In this document: positions 1 through 10,800 of the stretch, piece by piece
How the letters are laid out: the number at the start of each line of letters is the position of its first letter
How positions within the stretch are numbered: the stretch's first letter is position 1
Origin: a virus
Virus record (IMG/VR): IMGVR_UViG_3300030389_002571
Span: 1 to 35,078 of that record
Length of the DNA stretch: 35,078 nt
Direction: 5' to 3' (one strand)
Notes under the pieces: generated by a model
The model's database searches: none
The model's input: the letters and a program-made list of their open reading frames with translations, nothing else
What the model was told of the DNA's origin: nothing
Translations under genes and position numbers: made by a program

Positions 1-3000
1 CCAGGCTCTTGAGCCTCTAGTTCTTCCAACTTAGACTGCTGCTCTAACCCACTCATATTAAATAGGCTAGGATGATCGCTTTTGAATATAGTGCTTTTTC
101 CACCCCTTAAAGCTTTAAGATCATCCTCTGTAATATCAGAATCAATTAAAGCTTGTATATTCTTTTTAGCAATGACAAGTTTTTCTATATCAGTTGATAC
201 AGTCTCAACATCCCTGTCTTTTATTCTAAAGTATTGCTTCTCCTCACCTGGCTCAAAGTCTGACAAGCCAGTATAAAGATTAATATTTTTTTCACTGTTG
301 CTCCATAAATCTCCCACCTCTTCCATGAGAACAGACCTTTGTTTAACAAGCTCATCGGTAAGATCTTTTTCTTCAACCCTTAACCTTTTTTGTCTTTGGT
401 TAAACGTCTCAAACTCAGGGACTTTCATCTCCATAATATTGCCTCGGCTATCTACCTTAGGTTTAGGCGCTCTAATATTATATTTAACCCCATCTCTAAT
501 AACATACATATCTTCCATGAGATTTGGAGCTTCGCCATTACCTGTTAGTTTAGCATATAAATTTTTAAAGTGCCAATAGTCATTTACCTTAATAGAGTTT
601 TGAAACACATTAGAGATAACGTCAATCCCATCAGCCCTTGTGCGCGACAGGACTCTTGTAAAAAATATTTCTCCACCCCCGTCAGACAGAAGTTCCCAGG
701 TATTTTTAGGTTTAGCTCTTCTTGAAGCTACATCAGCCGTAGGCGCGACAGAATCTTGATCAACAGAGGGGTCTGCTTCTATCTCCATTTCCTTACCAAA
801 CTTAGAAGCTTCTCTAAACTTTTCAGCCATGTCTAATAAAGAGTCGTTAAAGTTTATTACATTAGACGGAAGCTGTCCTGCTCGGATCTTACCTCTAAAT
901 AAGTTTTTAATCGCTTCAAATATTCTAGCTATAAATCCTTTATCTCTAGGTTTGCCAAAATTATTTGGAGCTTCAGCATAGTTTACTAAAAATCCTATAA
1001 TAACTTCTTCTTCAAAAACACCTTGATTTTGAGACTGATAGTCGTCAACTCTTTGTGCAATTAAGTTTCCAACAACTCTATTAGGGTTGGTTATAGATGA
1101 GTCTTTTATAGGTCTTCCATTTTGACCAACTTTATAACCACCTAAAACTAAAAGCTCATTGTATATTCTTCCTCTTGTATTTGGGTCTTGAGCTAACAGA
1201 GGTATAAGGAGAACGTGAGCTATTTCTTCCATTGCATCCCTACCCTCAGCATTAGGATTAAGTAATATCTCGTAACTACCATCAGCTTTTTTAAACACCT
1301 TACCATAGGTAACAGCATCATCCTTTAAGTCAAGCTCTAAAACGGCTCTCATTCTTGCAGAACTATTGTAAAAATCTTCTTCGCTGCTGAATGTTTTTAT
1401 AGTGGTGTTTGTTCCAGCAAGAGAAGTTCTAAATGCTTTGTTTAAATTATTAACAGTTCTTGCAACTTCAACCTGCCTTCTTGTCATATCAGGAGTAATC
1501 GGGATTATATCACCCTCTTGACCTAATGTGTACTCAGCTGAAGGCTGTGCTACTGGTTGCTCTGGTTGAGGCGCTTGTTCTTGAGCTGCTTCCTCTTGAG
1601 TTTGCTGGCCCTGCATATCTTGAATAGCCTCAACGGAAACTCTTCTACCTTTCTCTAAGTTGTCAAGGATGTCAACCCATGTTCCTTTTTCTATTCCAGC
1701 TTCATATGCAATCTTTCTAGCTTGAGACTGCAGACTACTGTGCGAAGTAATATATTTACCAGCATTTTTTGGGTCAGATTTTGCTTTTTTTCTTTGCTCT
1801 TGAGCTAAATCTAAAAGCCTGTAAATTTCTTGCAAAGCTTCTGCGTCTTGAAAGTCTGGCAAAGATTCTGATGGGGTTTCCGTATGTCCTGTTACATCTG
1901 GATCTTGATTAATTAACTCCTCAATAGCAACACCTGTCCTCAATCCGTATAGTTTATCTACGTTTGGATTTGTTTTACCAGCCTCTAATACTTCTTCTTC
2001 AGTCATAACTGAAGTTTCTACATCTGACTTAAGCTTATATATTCTTTTAAACTCTTCTGTTAAAGCAGCTTTATCTTTGCCTTTTGCATTATTAATTTTA
2101 TCTCTAAGAAGAGACAAATCCTGATTATATTTTAAAACTTCTTTTTGTTGTTCTTCCGATAGTCTATCGTAAGTAGTATACCCAATAGAGTGTAGCTTAC
2201 GTAGTTTGTCTTGCTGCTTCAGTAAATCAACTCTTAATTCTTTTCTTTTAGATCCATCAGGAAGTTGATCAATTCTATCTTGAAGTGCGTTAATTACAGC
2301 TTCTTGTTTTTCAATGCTTTTAATGTATTGAGAGTGACCTATATTACTAGCAAGGTTGCCTAAACTTACTCCACCAGCCCCCATAACACCGCCTAATACA
2401 AACCCATCAGCTACTGCATAAGGATTAAAGTCATGCCTCATTGTTTGATTATTAGCAAGAGAGTATAGATTCTCTATTGACTCTTGAAACAAACCTTGAA
2501 AACCTTCTTCTAGAGCCTCTGATCTCATCCCTTTAAAAATAGAAGCGGAGGCATCTTTGGATGTTATGTCTTTAACCGCTTGCTTTAATCTAGACTCAGT
2601 AGCAATAGCAATTTTTGTAGGTTTCTTTATAAACGATTTTGCAACTGTAGACTCCATGCCACGAAATATTCTAGCCAGTGCAACTTCACTTACGCCAACC
2701 AGCAAGGCTAAAGATTTTTTTTCAACACTAGACAAGTCAGATCTATTTTCATTTAAGTTTCTAAGCATTGACGATGTGCCTCTTGCTCCTAAGGTTGTAA
2801 GATATGCTGCTTGAGCTCTGTTAGCTCTTTTAGCTAGCGTTCTTGCACTCATAGTAACTCCTTTTCTAGCAACAGTCGCAGTTCCTACGGTTCCTATGGC
2901 TGCAACTACGTCTGGAGCAAGTTCAATTGTACTAGAAAGAAGCGTAGCAAATGCTTGACCTATATTTTCTTGTGTCGGGTTTTGCATCATTTCACTCCAA

Positions 3001-4088
3001 ACTTCAGTAACTCCCATTTGTTTAGATCTCTCGCTAACTCCAAGAATATTCTTACTGGCATCCCGCATTCCCTCTACGTAAGAATTTCTTTTATCTAAAA
3101 ATCTTCTAAATCTGTTGCTATCAACGCCTAAGTATTCATTTGCAACAGTACCAAGACCTACAAGAGTATCAGCACCCCAAGCTAATGTAGAATTTACAAG
3201 CGCAGACAGGCCCCTACCAACGCCCTCAACAGGAGCAAAAACTGCAGAAGTTTCTCCGACTTTATCTAAATAATACTCATCTGAATCTAATATATTAGAA
3301 CCATTTTCAAAAGCTTGATCAATTCCAGTTCTTCTCTCTATGTCAGAATAAATAAAGCTTAAATCTGAAGGAGACTGATAATCAAAAACTTCTTGAAAAC
3401 CGAGTGCAGAATTTATTTTATTTTGAATTTCAACTTGAGATTTAAGTTTTTCTGAACTTGATTCCCTCACACTCAAAAGACCTTGCAAGGTTGCATTAAA
3501 ATCCTCATCACTATATAAAGCGCTTGGAGGCTTATAAAAATCGTTAGTTAAACCTTGACCACCTGAACTTAAATTTGCATCTTTTGATTCAGCATCCTGT
3601 TCTAAATTTGCACTATATACAGATGTAACAACTCCATTGTTTGCTAAAAACTCATTATACATATCTAAATCTCCAGTCTTTATAAACTCACCTGACTGTA
3701 ATTCTTGTATGTATTGGTCTGCTTTTGTTTTGTTTAAAAAAGCATTCCTAAAATTAATATCTGATTCAACTAAAAAGTCTTCATACTGATACTCATCAAA
3801 CACTTTTTCCCTAGCCTCTTGTGTTTTTTGCTGTATACGAAACTCTCTTAACTCCTCTAAAGCTTTTTTTCTTTCTTCCTCTTGCGTTTGTTTTGCTGTC
3901 TCTATTCTGTCAGTTAAGTTAAGCTCAATCATGTTAGAATCATACCCTTGGGCATTAGCAAGCCTTGCCATTTCATTAGCATTATACCCTCTTCTTTCGT
4001 ATGAATCTAAAAGAAAGTTTAAATCATCCTCTTGGTACTGCTGATTGTTATTAGCTAATGGATCGTTTTGATTCAATTCGTCCTGCAT
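1..4088 (-). CDS. Giant internal virion-type protein, 3' end outside window
   Basis: I read this frame codon by codon from ATG at 4088 to the left edge: 1362 codons with no stop, so the C-terminus lies outside the window. The start is MQDELNQNDPLANN. Glu/Lys-rich helical stretches are followed by two hydrophobic Gly/Ala-rich segments (about residues 373-409 and 557-583), a Gln/Pro-rich linker (about 830-853), and EEIAH at 954-958, which looks like an HExxH metallopeptidase site whose first His has become Glu. Large proteins of this kind, with helices, membrane-like segments and decayed enzyme motifs, are typical of proteins carried inside the capsid or tail and ejected with DNA in short-tailed phages. 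Its place after the tail genes supports that. The function is inferred, not recognised by family. It follows the 856-residue gene with a 20-base gap lacking a promoter box. Confidence 0.85.
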   Translation of the reverse strand, partial: MQDELNQNDPLANNNQQYQEDDLNFLLDSYERRGYNANEMARLANAQGYDSNMIELNLTDRIETAKQTQEEERKKALEELREFRIQQKTQEAREKVFDEYQYEDFLVESDINFRNAFLNKTKADQYIQELQSGEFIKTGDLDMYNEFLANNGVVTSVYSANLEQDAESKDANLSSGGQGLTNDFYKPPSALYSDEDFNATLQGLLSVRESSSEKLKSQVEIQNKINSALGFQEVFDYQSPSDLSFIYSDIERRTGIDQAFENGSNILDSDEYYLDKVGETSAVFAPVEGVGRGLSALVNSTLAWGADTLVGLGTVANEYLGVDSNRFRRFLDKRNSYVEGMRDASKNILGVSERSKQMGVTEVWSEMMQNPTQENIGQAFATLLSSTIELAPDVVAAIGTVGTATVARKGVTMSARTLAKRANRAQAAYLTTLGARGTSSMLRNLNENRSDLSSVEKKSLALLVGVSEVALARIFRGMESTVAKSFIKKPTKIAIATESRLKQAVKDITSKDASASIFKGMRSEALEEGFQGLFQESIENLYSLANNQTMRHDFNPYAVADGFVLGGVMGAGGVSLGNLASNIGHSQYIKSIEKQEAVINALQDRIDQLPDGSKRKELRVDLLKQQDKLRKLHSIGYTTYDRLSEEQQKEVLKYNQDLSLLRDKINNAKGKDKAALTEEFKRIYKLKSDVETSVMTEEEVLEAGKTNPNVDKLYGLRTGVAIEELINQDPDVTGHTETPSESLPDFQDAEALQEIYRLLDLAQEQRKKAKSDPKNAGKYITSHSSLQSQARKIAYEAGIEKGTWVDILDNLEKGRRVSVEAIQDMQGQQTQEEAAQEQAPQPEQPVAQPSAEYTLGQEGDIIPITPDMTRRQVEVARTVNNLNKAFRTSLAGTNTTIKTFSSEEDFYNSSARMRAVLELDLKDDAVTYGKVFKKADGSYEILLNPNAEGRDAMEEIAHVLLIPLLAQDPNTRGRIYNELLVLGGYKVGQNGRPIKDSSITNPNRVVGNLIAQRVDDYQSQNQGVFEEEVIIGFLVNYAEAPNNFGKPRDKGFIARIFEAIKNLFRGKIRAGQLPSNVINFNDSLLDMAEKFREASKFGKEMEIEADPSVDQDSVAPTADVASRRAKPKNTWELLSDGGGEIFFTRVLSRTRADGIDVISNVFQNSIKVNDYWHFKNLYAKLTGNGEAPNLMEDMYVIRDGVKYNIRAPKPKVDSRGNIMEMKVPEFETFNQRQKRLRVEEKDLTDELVKQRSVLMEEVGDLWSNSEKNINLYTGLSDFEPGEEKQYFRIKDRDVETVSTDIEKLVIAKKNIQALIDSDITEDDLKALRGGKSTIFKSDHPSLFNMSGLEQQSKLEELEAQEP

Positions 4089-4108
4089 ATTATAGTGTTT
4101 TTGCTATA

Positions 4109-6679
4109 TTAGATGTACCTGCTTAAAAGTTCCTGTTCTTCTTCTGTTCGATCTTCACTATTTTTAGCTAATATTTTATTAACTTCCTTTATCTCTTCAG
4201 CTTTTTCCTCAGGGTCGTAAATAATTAAGCTGTCATTAGCTACGTAGAAAACTTTATTATCTTCAAGAGCTTTTGTTATTTTTTCTTTTTCTTGTTCAGG
4301 GTTGGGGTGAGATTCAAGATAGTTAATAATATCCGCAAGATCATTATTAACATTAATTTCTAATGAATTTTCATCAAGCTTAGATGCTGCCTCAAGAGCT
4401 GATTCAATCCTCCTTTGAAAAGCTAATTCAGCAGCGCCTTCAGCAGCACCTTCAGCAATAGGAGCTTCTTCTACTGGCTGAGGAGATATAATGTTTTTAA
4501 CTATACCACCTTCAATTACGCTGTCAATAGCTTGATTAATTTGCTTTCTCATTCTTGGGTAAGCGCCCCCTCCTATAAGCTCAGCAGCTTTTTGAAGCGA
4601 TGGACCACCTACTGCAGACACATCAAAACCAAACTGTTTAAGAGCTCCTTCAAGCTCAGGAGAGGTCAAAATAACATTTATTTCATCACTGCTTAATTCA
4701 TTATCAAGCTTTCTAGTTAAAACATCTTTTGCGTAGTTTTTCATTTCTTCGCCATGTCTTAACTCAAAGGCTCCTCGATCTCCAAAAGACTCTCTTCCTC
4801 CCGATATTCTTTGGCCCCAAATATTAAACTCTGGAGCCTGTTCTCCTGGAGCTCTGTAAAACTGCTTGTCTTTATCGGAAAGTTGATTGTAAAATAATTG
4901 ATATTGAGCGTCTCTAATTTTTTCAGCTTCGTTTTTTTCTGTTATCTTATTTTCAGCCTGCATCTCTTCAATGTCTTTTATGGCCTCTTTATTTACTGCT
5001 TCAACATTAATATTTGGATTATCAGCTTCTTTAAGCTCTGCATCTATTTTTTCTTGCTCTTGTCTAAGTCTTGCTCGATCAGCTTTTTCTTGAGCTATTA
5101 TTTCACTTCTTTCTTTTAATCTGTTTTGTGATTCTACAATAAGTTGATTGTAAGCACTGTTGTATTCTATTAAAGCTCTGTTAATGTCATCAATACGTGG
5201 GTCTACATCTCCAGCATCATTGAGAGATTGAGGAGTAGTTAAGTTAATTCTTGTTCGTATAGTTCCGCCTTTTGAAGCACCAGGCGTGCCTGGAGGAACT
5301 ACTTTATATTCACCAGCTGCGTCCTTCTTTACAAACTCTACCTCCTCTATAATAGCATACCTATCACCATTGTCTCCAGCAGCAATGGATACAATTTTAT
5401 AATCACCGTATTGACCTCCAGTCATTTCTATTGGCGATATACCTCTAGAAAGACCCATATAATCTATAAGCTCTCCTTCTGCAGTTCCTATTGGATCTTC
5501 ATCGCTATAAGTAACAGCGTCAGGATCTCTGTCTCTACCCTCTACATCAAGATTCTGTTCTGGGGCAGGACCAGTAAGAGAAAAGTCTTGAGGTGATCCA
5601 GTAAACATATCCTTTCCATCAGACCTTTTGTTTCCATCGGTTGTAGTTTCCTGTGACCCAAATGTAGCAGACTTAATAAACTCTTGTTTAGATTTATTTA
5701 TAGCGTCTTCAATTAAAATCTTTTTATTCCCTTCTAAAGTACCTTCTTGATAACCTTTAATATCTTCATTTGTAATATTAACACTAGCATTAGCTTTAAT
5801 CATGTCCCTTTGGAACTTGGTATTATTTAATATTTCATTATCAAAATACTCAGCGCTAGACTCCTCAATAGTAAAGTTTGTCCTGCTCTGCATAACCTGT
5901 ATGTCTTCCTTATTATTTTTGATATAATCAAATATTGTTGTAGTGTCTTCTACAAGAGCTGGCATAAATGTTTGATTACCAACTTGTCTATCTTGCATTT
6001 CTACTATAGGCATCTCATCACCTACGATATGATCTCCATTATCTTGGTACGTAAGTGTTCTTGCTACAAGTACGCCATTTTCATTTACACGCACGCTATT
6101 AGGTGCATACCCACCCATCTGTCTAAATGATAATGTTTTTTGAGCCTGATCAAATGGATCAACATTAGGATCGTACTTCATCCCTTGGTCTTCAAATGGG
6201 TTTTCTATCCCTTGGGTCTGGTTGTATACCATGTCTCTGTACGTAGTGCCTGTACCGTCAGCTGCGCTTGTGCCGTAAGTTTCTGTGTAGAAATTTGTAA
6301 ACCCAGAAATAAGAGAGTTAAGCTGTGCTACATCTTTTTGATACTGCACAGGGTCATTAGTATACGCTCCGCTTTCATAGTTATTGTATATGTAATCACG
6401 ATATACCTGGACAGCCTCTCTATCTCCGTCATACATCTCACCCAATGTAGTCCCATAAACCGCTTTAGCGGCTTCATGATCTCTTTGCTGTTTAGCTAGA
6501 ACCTGTTGCTTAGCAGCAACGACCATGCTCTCTAAATCCTTTTGAGAGTCTGCTATCTCTTGCTGGTAAGTGCTTAATATACCACCTTGCCCTGTTGCGC
6601 CTTGTACGTTGTAATCCTCTGAGCTATACGTAGCTAATTCTGGAGTGTATCTATTTGATCTTCTAGTTCCGTTAGACAT
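4109..6679 (-). CDS. Large virion-associated protein, function unknown (856 aa)
   Basis: The 856-residue protein has no signal peptide. Its N-terminal third is polar with many Tyr, Gln and Asn. A middle part (about 180-260) has beta-rich character, and a long charged helical stretch (about 505-600) is rich in Glu, Lys, Arg and Gln and likely coiled-coil. An Ala/Glu patch follows near 750. The start ATG overlaps the stop of the upstream 373-residue gene by one base (TAATG), so the two are probably translationally coupled. Its position between an Ala-rich virion protein and the giant partial protein suggests a second internal or ejected protein. I do not recognise the family. Internal virion cargo is an inference from position and composition; a tail-associated protein is the alternative. 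Confidence 0.85.
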   Translation of the reverse strand: MSNGTRRSNRYTPELATYSSEDYNVQGATGQGGILSTYQQEIADSQKDLESMVVAAKQQVLAKQQRDHEAAKAVYGTTLGEMYDGDREAVQVYRDYIYNNYESGAYTNDPVQYQKDVAQLNSLISGFTNFYTETYGTSAADGTGTTYRDMVYNQTQGIENPFEDQGMKYDPNVDPFDQAQKTLSFRQMGGYAPNSVRVNENGVLVARTLTYQDNGDHIVGDEMPIVEMQDRQVGNQTFMPALVEDTTTIFDYIKNNKEDIQVMQSRTNFTIEESSAEYFDNEILNNTKFQRDMIKANASVNITNEDIKGYQEGTLEGNKKILIEDAINKSKQEFIKSATFGSQETTTDGNKRSDGKDMFTGSPQDFSLTGPAPEQNLDVEGRDRDPDAVTYSDEDPIGTAEGELIDYMGLSRGISPIEMTGGQYGDYKIVSIAAGDNGDRYAIIEEVEFVKKDAAGEYKVVPPGTPGASKGGTIRTRINLTTPQSLNDAGDVDPRIDDINRALIEYNSAYNQLIVESQNRLKERSEIIAQEKADRARLRQEQEKIDAELKEADNPNINVEAVNKEAIKDIEEMQAENKITEKNEAEKIRDAQYQLFYNQLSDKDKQFYRAPGEQAPEFNIWGQRISGGRESFGDRGAFELRHGEEMKNYAKDVLTRKLDNELSSDEINVILTSPELEGALKQFGFDVSAVGGPSLQKAAELIGGGAYPRMRKQINQAIDSVIEGGIVKNIISPQPVEEAPIAEGAAEGAAELAFQRRIESALEAASKLDENSLEINVNNDLADIINYLESHPNPEQEKEKITKALEDNKVFYVANDSLIIYDPEEKAEEIKEVNKILAKNSEDRTEEEQELLSRYI

Positions 6680-7800
6680 TATGCTTCGTCTTGAAATTGA
6701 GGCTGGCTAAGAAGTTTTCTCATAAACATCATGAGCATTTCCTCATCACCTCTGTTAGTTAATTCTTCTATAATTGCTACGTGCTCATCATTAAATATAA
6801 GAGCCTCTTGTCCTGTCATTTCTCCTTCTTTAATACCTGTCTCTTCATCAATGATTGCTTTCTTGTTTGTTTCGTGGCTAAACTCTCCATCAGTAACCAG
6901 CATATCTCCTCCGTCGCGGAACTCATATCTACCGCCTGCAGCAAACTCAAATCCTTCTTCTTCTTCAAATTGAGTTGGATCAGAGTATCCTTGTGATTCA
7001 GCGTAAGCTTGGTCAGCAGCTAACTCCTGTTGGTCTGGAGTAAGACCACTAAGAGTGTTTCCTGTTGTGTATTGAGCTAGTTGACCTTGCGCTTTAGCTT
7101 GGGCTCCTGCACCCTCAAGTAAACCTGCACCACCACCAGCTTTAGTAAGACCAAGAGCACCCATAGCTCCTTGAGCAATACCACCAATAATGGCTTGTCT
7201 TTTTTGTCTATCTGCTTCAAGCTCTGCATCTTCAGCAGCTCTTTGACCTAGCTGCGCAGCTCTAGCCATTTGATCTGCTTGACTAAATTCTGCAGCAGCC
7301 TGTATATTAAATGCACGAGTATTTGCTTGGTCTATGGCTTGCTCCTGCTTACCTAGACTTTCAATAGCAGAAGCCCTACCTGTTAATCCAGCAATAGCAT
7401 CTTTTCTAGCTTGATCTCCAAATAAATCAACAGCGCCTGCAATATTACCTCCTTGCAGATTTGCACTTGCTAAAGCCTGCTCTCTAGATTCTGCAGCTAC
7501 ATCTTCAGCAGCCCTAGACATCTTAGTATCAAAAGCTTCTGTCAATCTGTTAGACATCTTAAATTCTTCAGGCTGGAATCTTAAATTACCTTGCTCAATC
7601 ATACGCATTCTTTTTGCAGCTTCTGCTGCATCTTCACTAGCTCTTTCTCCAGCTCTTTCTGCTGCTTCTTTTGCAGCGTTTGCGGCGCTGACTCCTTTAC
7701 CTATAGCAACTGCGGCTTGACCTGCGACTAAAAGCAAGGGTATAAACGCGTGGTTTACATCCCCTGCGCCTGCTATATTTAATAAGATATAATCTAACAT
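6679..7800 (-). CDS. Ala-rich internal virion or tape-like protein (373 aa)
   Basis: A hydrophobic N-terminal stretch (about residues 1-36) is followed by a very Ala/Glu/Arg-rich helical region (about 38-210), then Gly/Ala-rich segments. The C-terminal region ends with a Gly-rich turn and TGQEALIFN (329-337), which resembles the T-G-G-E-x-(V/I)-(F/I)-N ending I associate with cargo or tape-like proteins of marine phages. No enzyme motif is visible. A Bacteroidota-type box, TAACTTTG, sits 13 bases upstream of the ATG at 7800, which supports this start. The gene follows the giant tail gene and overlaps the next gene by one base. Likely an internal virion protein, perhaps membrane-interacting during ejection. 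This role is inferred from composition and position. Confidence 0.85.
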   Translation of the reverse strand: MLDYILLNIAGAGDVNHAFIPLLLVAGQAAVAIGKGVSAANAAKEAAERAGERASEDAAEAAKRMRMIEQGNLRFQPEEFKMSNRLTEAFDTKMSRAAEDVAAESREQALASANLQGGNIAGAVDLFGDQARKDAIAGLTGRASAIESLGKQEQAIDQANTRAFNIQAAAEFSQADQMARAAQLGQRAAEDAELEADRQKRQAIIGGIAQGAMGALGLTKAGGGAGLLEGAGAQAKAQGQLAQYTTGNTLSGLTPDQQELAADQAYAESQGYSDPTQFEEEEGFEFAAGGRYEFRDGGDMLVTDGEFSHETNKKAIIDEETGIKEGEMTGQEALIFNDEHVAIIEELTNRGDEEMLMMFMRKLLSQPQFQDEA

Positions 7801-7813
7801 GTGCGTATTTTTA

Positions 7814-7821
7814 CAAAGTTA
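7814..7821 (-). promoter_or_regulatory. Bacteroidota -7 box (TAACTTTG) for the Ala-rich gene
   Basis: The box TAACTTTG matches the Bacteroidota sigma-ABfr -7 consensus TAnnTTTG and lies 13 bases upstream of the ATG at 7800, in a 26-base gap. No clear -33 TTTG is visible at the usual distance. It would give a very short leader. Confidence 0.5.
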
Positions 7822-7826
7822 CAAAA

Positions 7827-10800
7827 TTATGAGCTAGTATCTAGTTTAGAACCTGAAACTTCTAAGTTTACTGAATATAGCTCAGCTTCTGCTTGTGAAT
7901 TATTTAATAACATTACCGTTGCGTATTTATCTCTAAGGCTGTCCCCGTGCGTTGCTGAGTTACCTACGTGAAGTATTGTTGATCCTATTGGGATTGGGTT
8001 GTTAACTAATATTGCACCTTGAGCAAGATTAAAAGTGTATGTTATTGTGTGACCATCTATTTTTTCAACAGGAGTAAGATCAATGTTTTCTAATATGCTA
8101 CCGTTAGACACAACTTTCGCAATTGTGCCATCCCCTAAAGCAAGTGAAGTAGACACTGGAGAAACAAATTTAATGTTTATAGAACTAAGAGATTCAATTA
8201 AAGTTTCTTCAACAACACCTATTGATTTAACATTAGAGGTAGAAAGACTTTTAGATCTAGGCATAGAAGCATACCTCGTCCCTTCATAATTAGTAAACGT
8301 AGGTATAGTAGCAGTTTCAGTATTTGTTTTAACAATAGCTGGCCAATCGTAATAACTTTCCAAACCTAAAGATTTATAAACTTTTGTCATTGAGCCATCT
8401 CCGCCAACAGAAACGGATTTTACCATAGACATATAGTTAGAACCATGAAAGTTGTTTCTATTATCGTTCTTACCATGATCCCATACCTGATTGTTTTTAA
8501 AAGATATTAAGTTGTTATTTACATGAGAGTAAGAAGATGAGTTAAAACTATACCTAGTTTTCCAAGCCTTTCCTCCGCTGTGATCAAACGATGTGGTATT
8601 TACAAAAGGCTCCTCGCTTGATATTTCTAAATCTGCTAAGCTGCTAGATAAAGGCGTATTTATAGATAACCCTTCTTGCACCTCTGTGTTTATATCCTCA
8701 GGTCTTAAGAAAGAAACTATAAATTCATTTTCCATAGGATCAAATCCACCAACAATTCTTAAGTCTGATTTATCTAAAGTATTTGAAGAGTTTAGCAGTC
8801 TGTTAAACTGTCTTCTAAAATATTCTTCCATACCTAAGTTAGAAATATTCTCTACAGTCTGTCCTCCTGGGTCTAGTCTTGAAATTCTTTTATTGTGCTT
8901 ATCAGCAAAGTAAATGTACCCATCTATTTCCACGACAGATTCTGGATTACCTGCTGGTCCACCTTCTCCGAAATAAAACTTAGCTGAATTAAGCACCTTG
9001 TCAGAAAGATTAACTGATTCTGCACCCTGGGCAGTAGAAGTTATTGACCTATCAACTGGAATAATAGCAGCTTTATTTTCTTGAAGTGTTGTAATATATT
9101 CGTCTTCTCCAGCTATGTAGTTTAAATCTCCATGCTTTTCAGGTAAATTAAATGAGTTTTGTTCTTGATCGGAAAACGATGTATGACGTAATCTAAATTG
9201 ACTTGACTCAGTTTTATCTGAAAATATTACTGAAGCTTCCATGCGCTTTCTAAAAGCGTCATTGTCAATAAAGTTAGGTTTACCATAGCCTTTAGCTACT
9301 GTTCTATACAAGTCTGTAAGTGCTTCAGTTTCAAGATAATAAGGTAAAAATCTAGATTGAGAGTTGTCATTACCCTCCTCATCGACGGCAATTAAATCTA
9401 CAAACTCGTTATTTACGTACTCCCTTGTATTTAAAGGCACCGATCTAAAGAACACATCACCTTCTTCAATTAAATGCCCTCCAGGAGGCTGTTCATGCAC
9501 ATAAATTTCTTCGTCCGCAATCAAAGATTCGGCAGAGCTAAAGACAACTCTACCTCCATAGCTTGTTTCAAAGTACGGCTGAGTCTCTTCATCAGATTCT
9601 TTTAAAGGAGATACGATTTCAAATATACATCTCTTAGCCCAATTAGATGTTTGTGAAGCAATATCTAATCCAGTAAATCCGTTTGCGTTAGCATTGTCTG
9701 TAAGAACTACAAACTGACCGTTTCTTTTTAACTTTTCCACATCTTCGTTTACACCAGATAAACCGCCATCAGAATACAATGGGTGATCCTCTAACAAGTC
9801 ATTTAATGTTTCTACACCAACAACTGTAAACTCATAAGATGGAGGAAGAAACACTCTTTCTGTTTCATTTTTGTAATAGCTTATAACTCTAAGCTTATCT
9901 CCTTTAGAATATCTGTATAAAGTAGGCTCGTCTGTATCTTTATCCCTAGCTCCATACGAATTAGAGTAAGACATTCTAGCTCCTTGCAAATAATTTAAAG
10001 AAACATAAATTTTGTTTTTCCCAGAGTCGGTATTTTTTTCTATAAATGCATCGCCAGCTACATACTGTATAAATCTTTTAGCTTCATTCCTGTTGGAATA
10101 AAAAATCTTATAACGATCAGCCCATTCTGGAGCTTTGTGTTTAAGATCTATATTAATAGAAACAGCACCTTTAGGCTCTCCTGGTCTTTCTTCATCAGAA
10201 TACCCAGGAACATACACACTATCAAGCTTGTTTACCGAACTCCTTCTACCTCTTTTATCATAATATACTACACCAAAGTCATGAGAAGCCCTTGTTTTAA
10301 ATGAAAGCTCTGTGTCTCCAAGAACAGCAAAATTTGAATCTACAGTTATGCTGTCAAAAACAGGAGCATCAAAGGCCCCCTCTTTAACTGGAGACAAAGA
10401 CGCTGCATCTTCTGCAGCAGATACAGATAAATAGTTTCCAACTAAGTCTATATAAGGCATGTTAGTTACAAGACCCAAAAGAGTGGTGTTCCATACACTT
10501 CCAAATCTGTTATGTACAGGCACGCTACCCGTAGGGCTTTCACTTAGACCCTCAGTAGGATACACTCCATACGGAACCCCAGAACTTTCTGCTTCATTAG
10601 CTGATACAATATTAACAGCTCCTGAAGTAACTCCCGTAGTGTCACTATATATAAATGTTGTAGTAGCACCATCAGGAGTGTATGACAACACATCTCCAAG
10701 ATTAAATGCTGGTGTAACAATATTTTCTAACTCTCCATCAATACCAAGAGTAGAGTTAGAAAAAGGATTGTTCGGCGACATTTGCCCGCCAGGACCGCAA

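Noticed and set aside
6140-6499. 119-codon plus-strand frame
   Set aside because: It is fully antisense to the 856-residue gene with no start context or partner.
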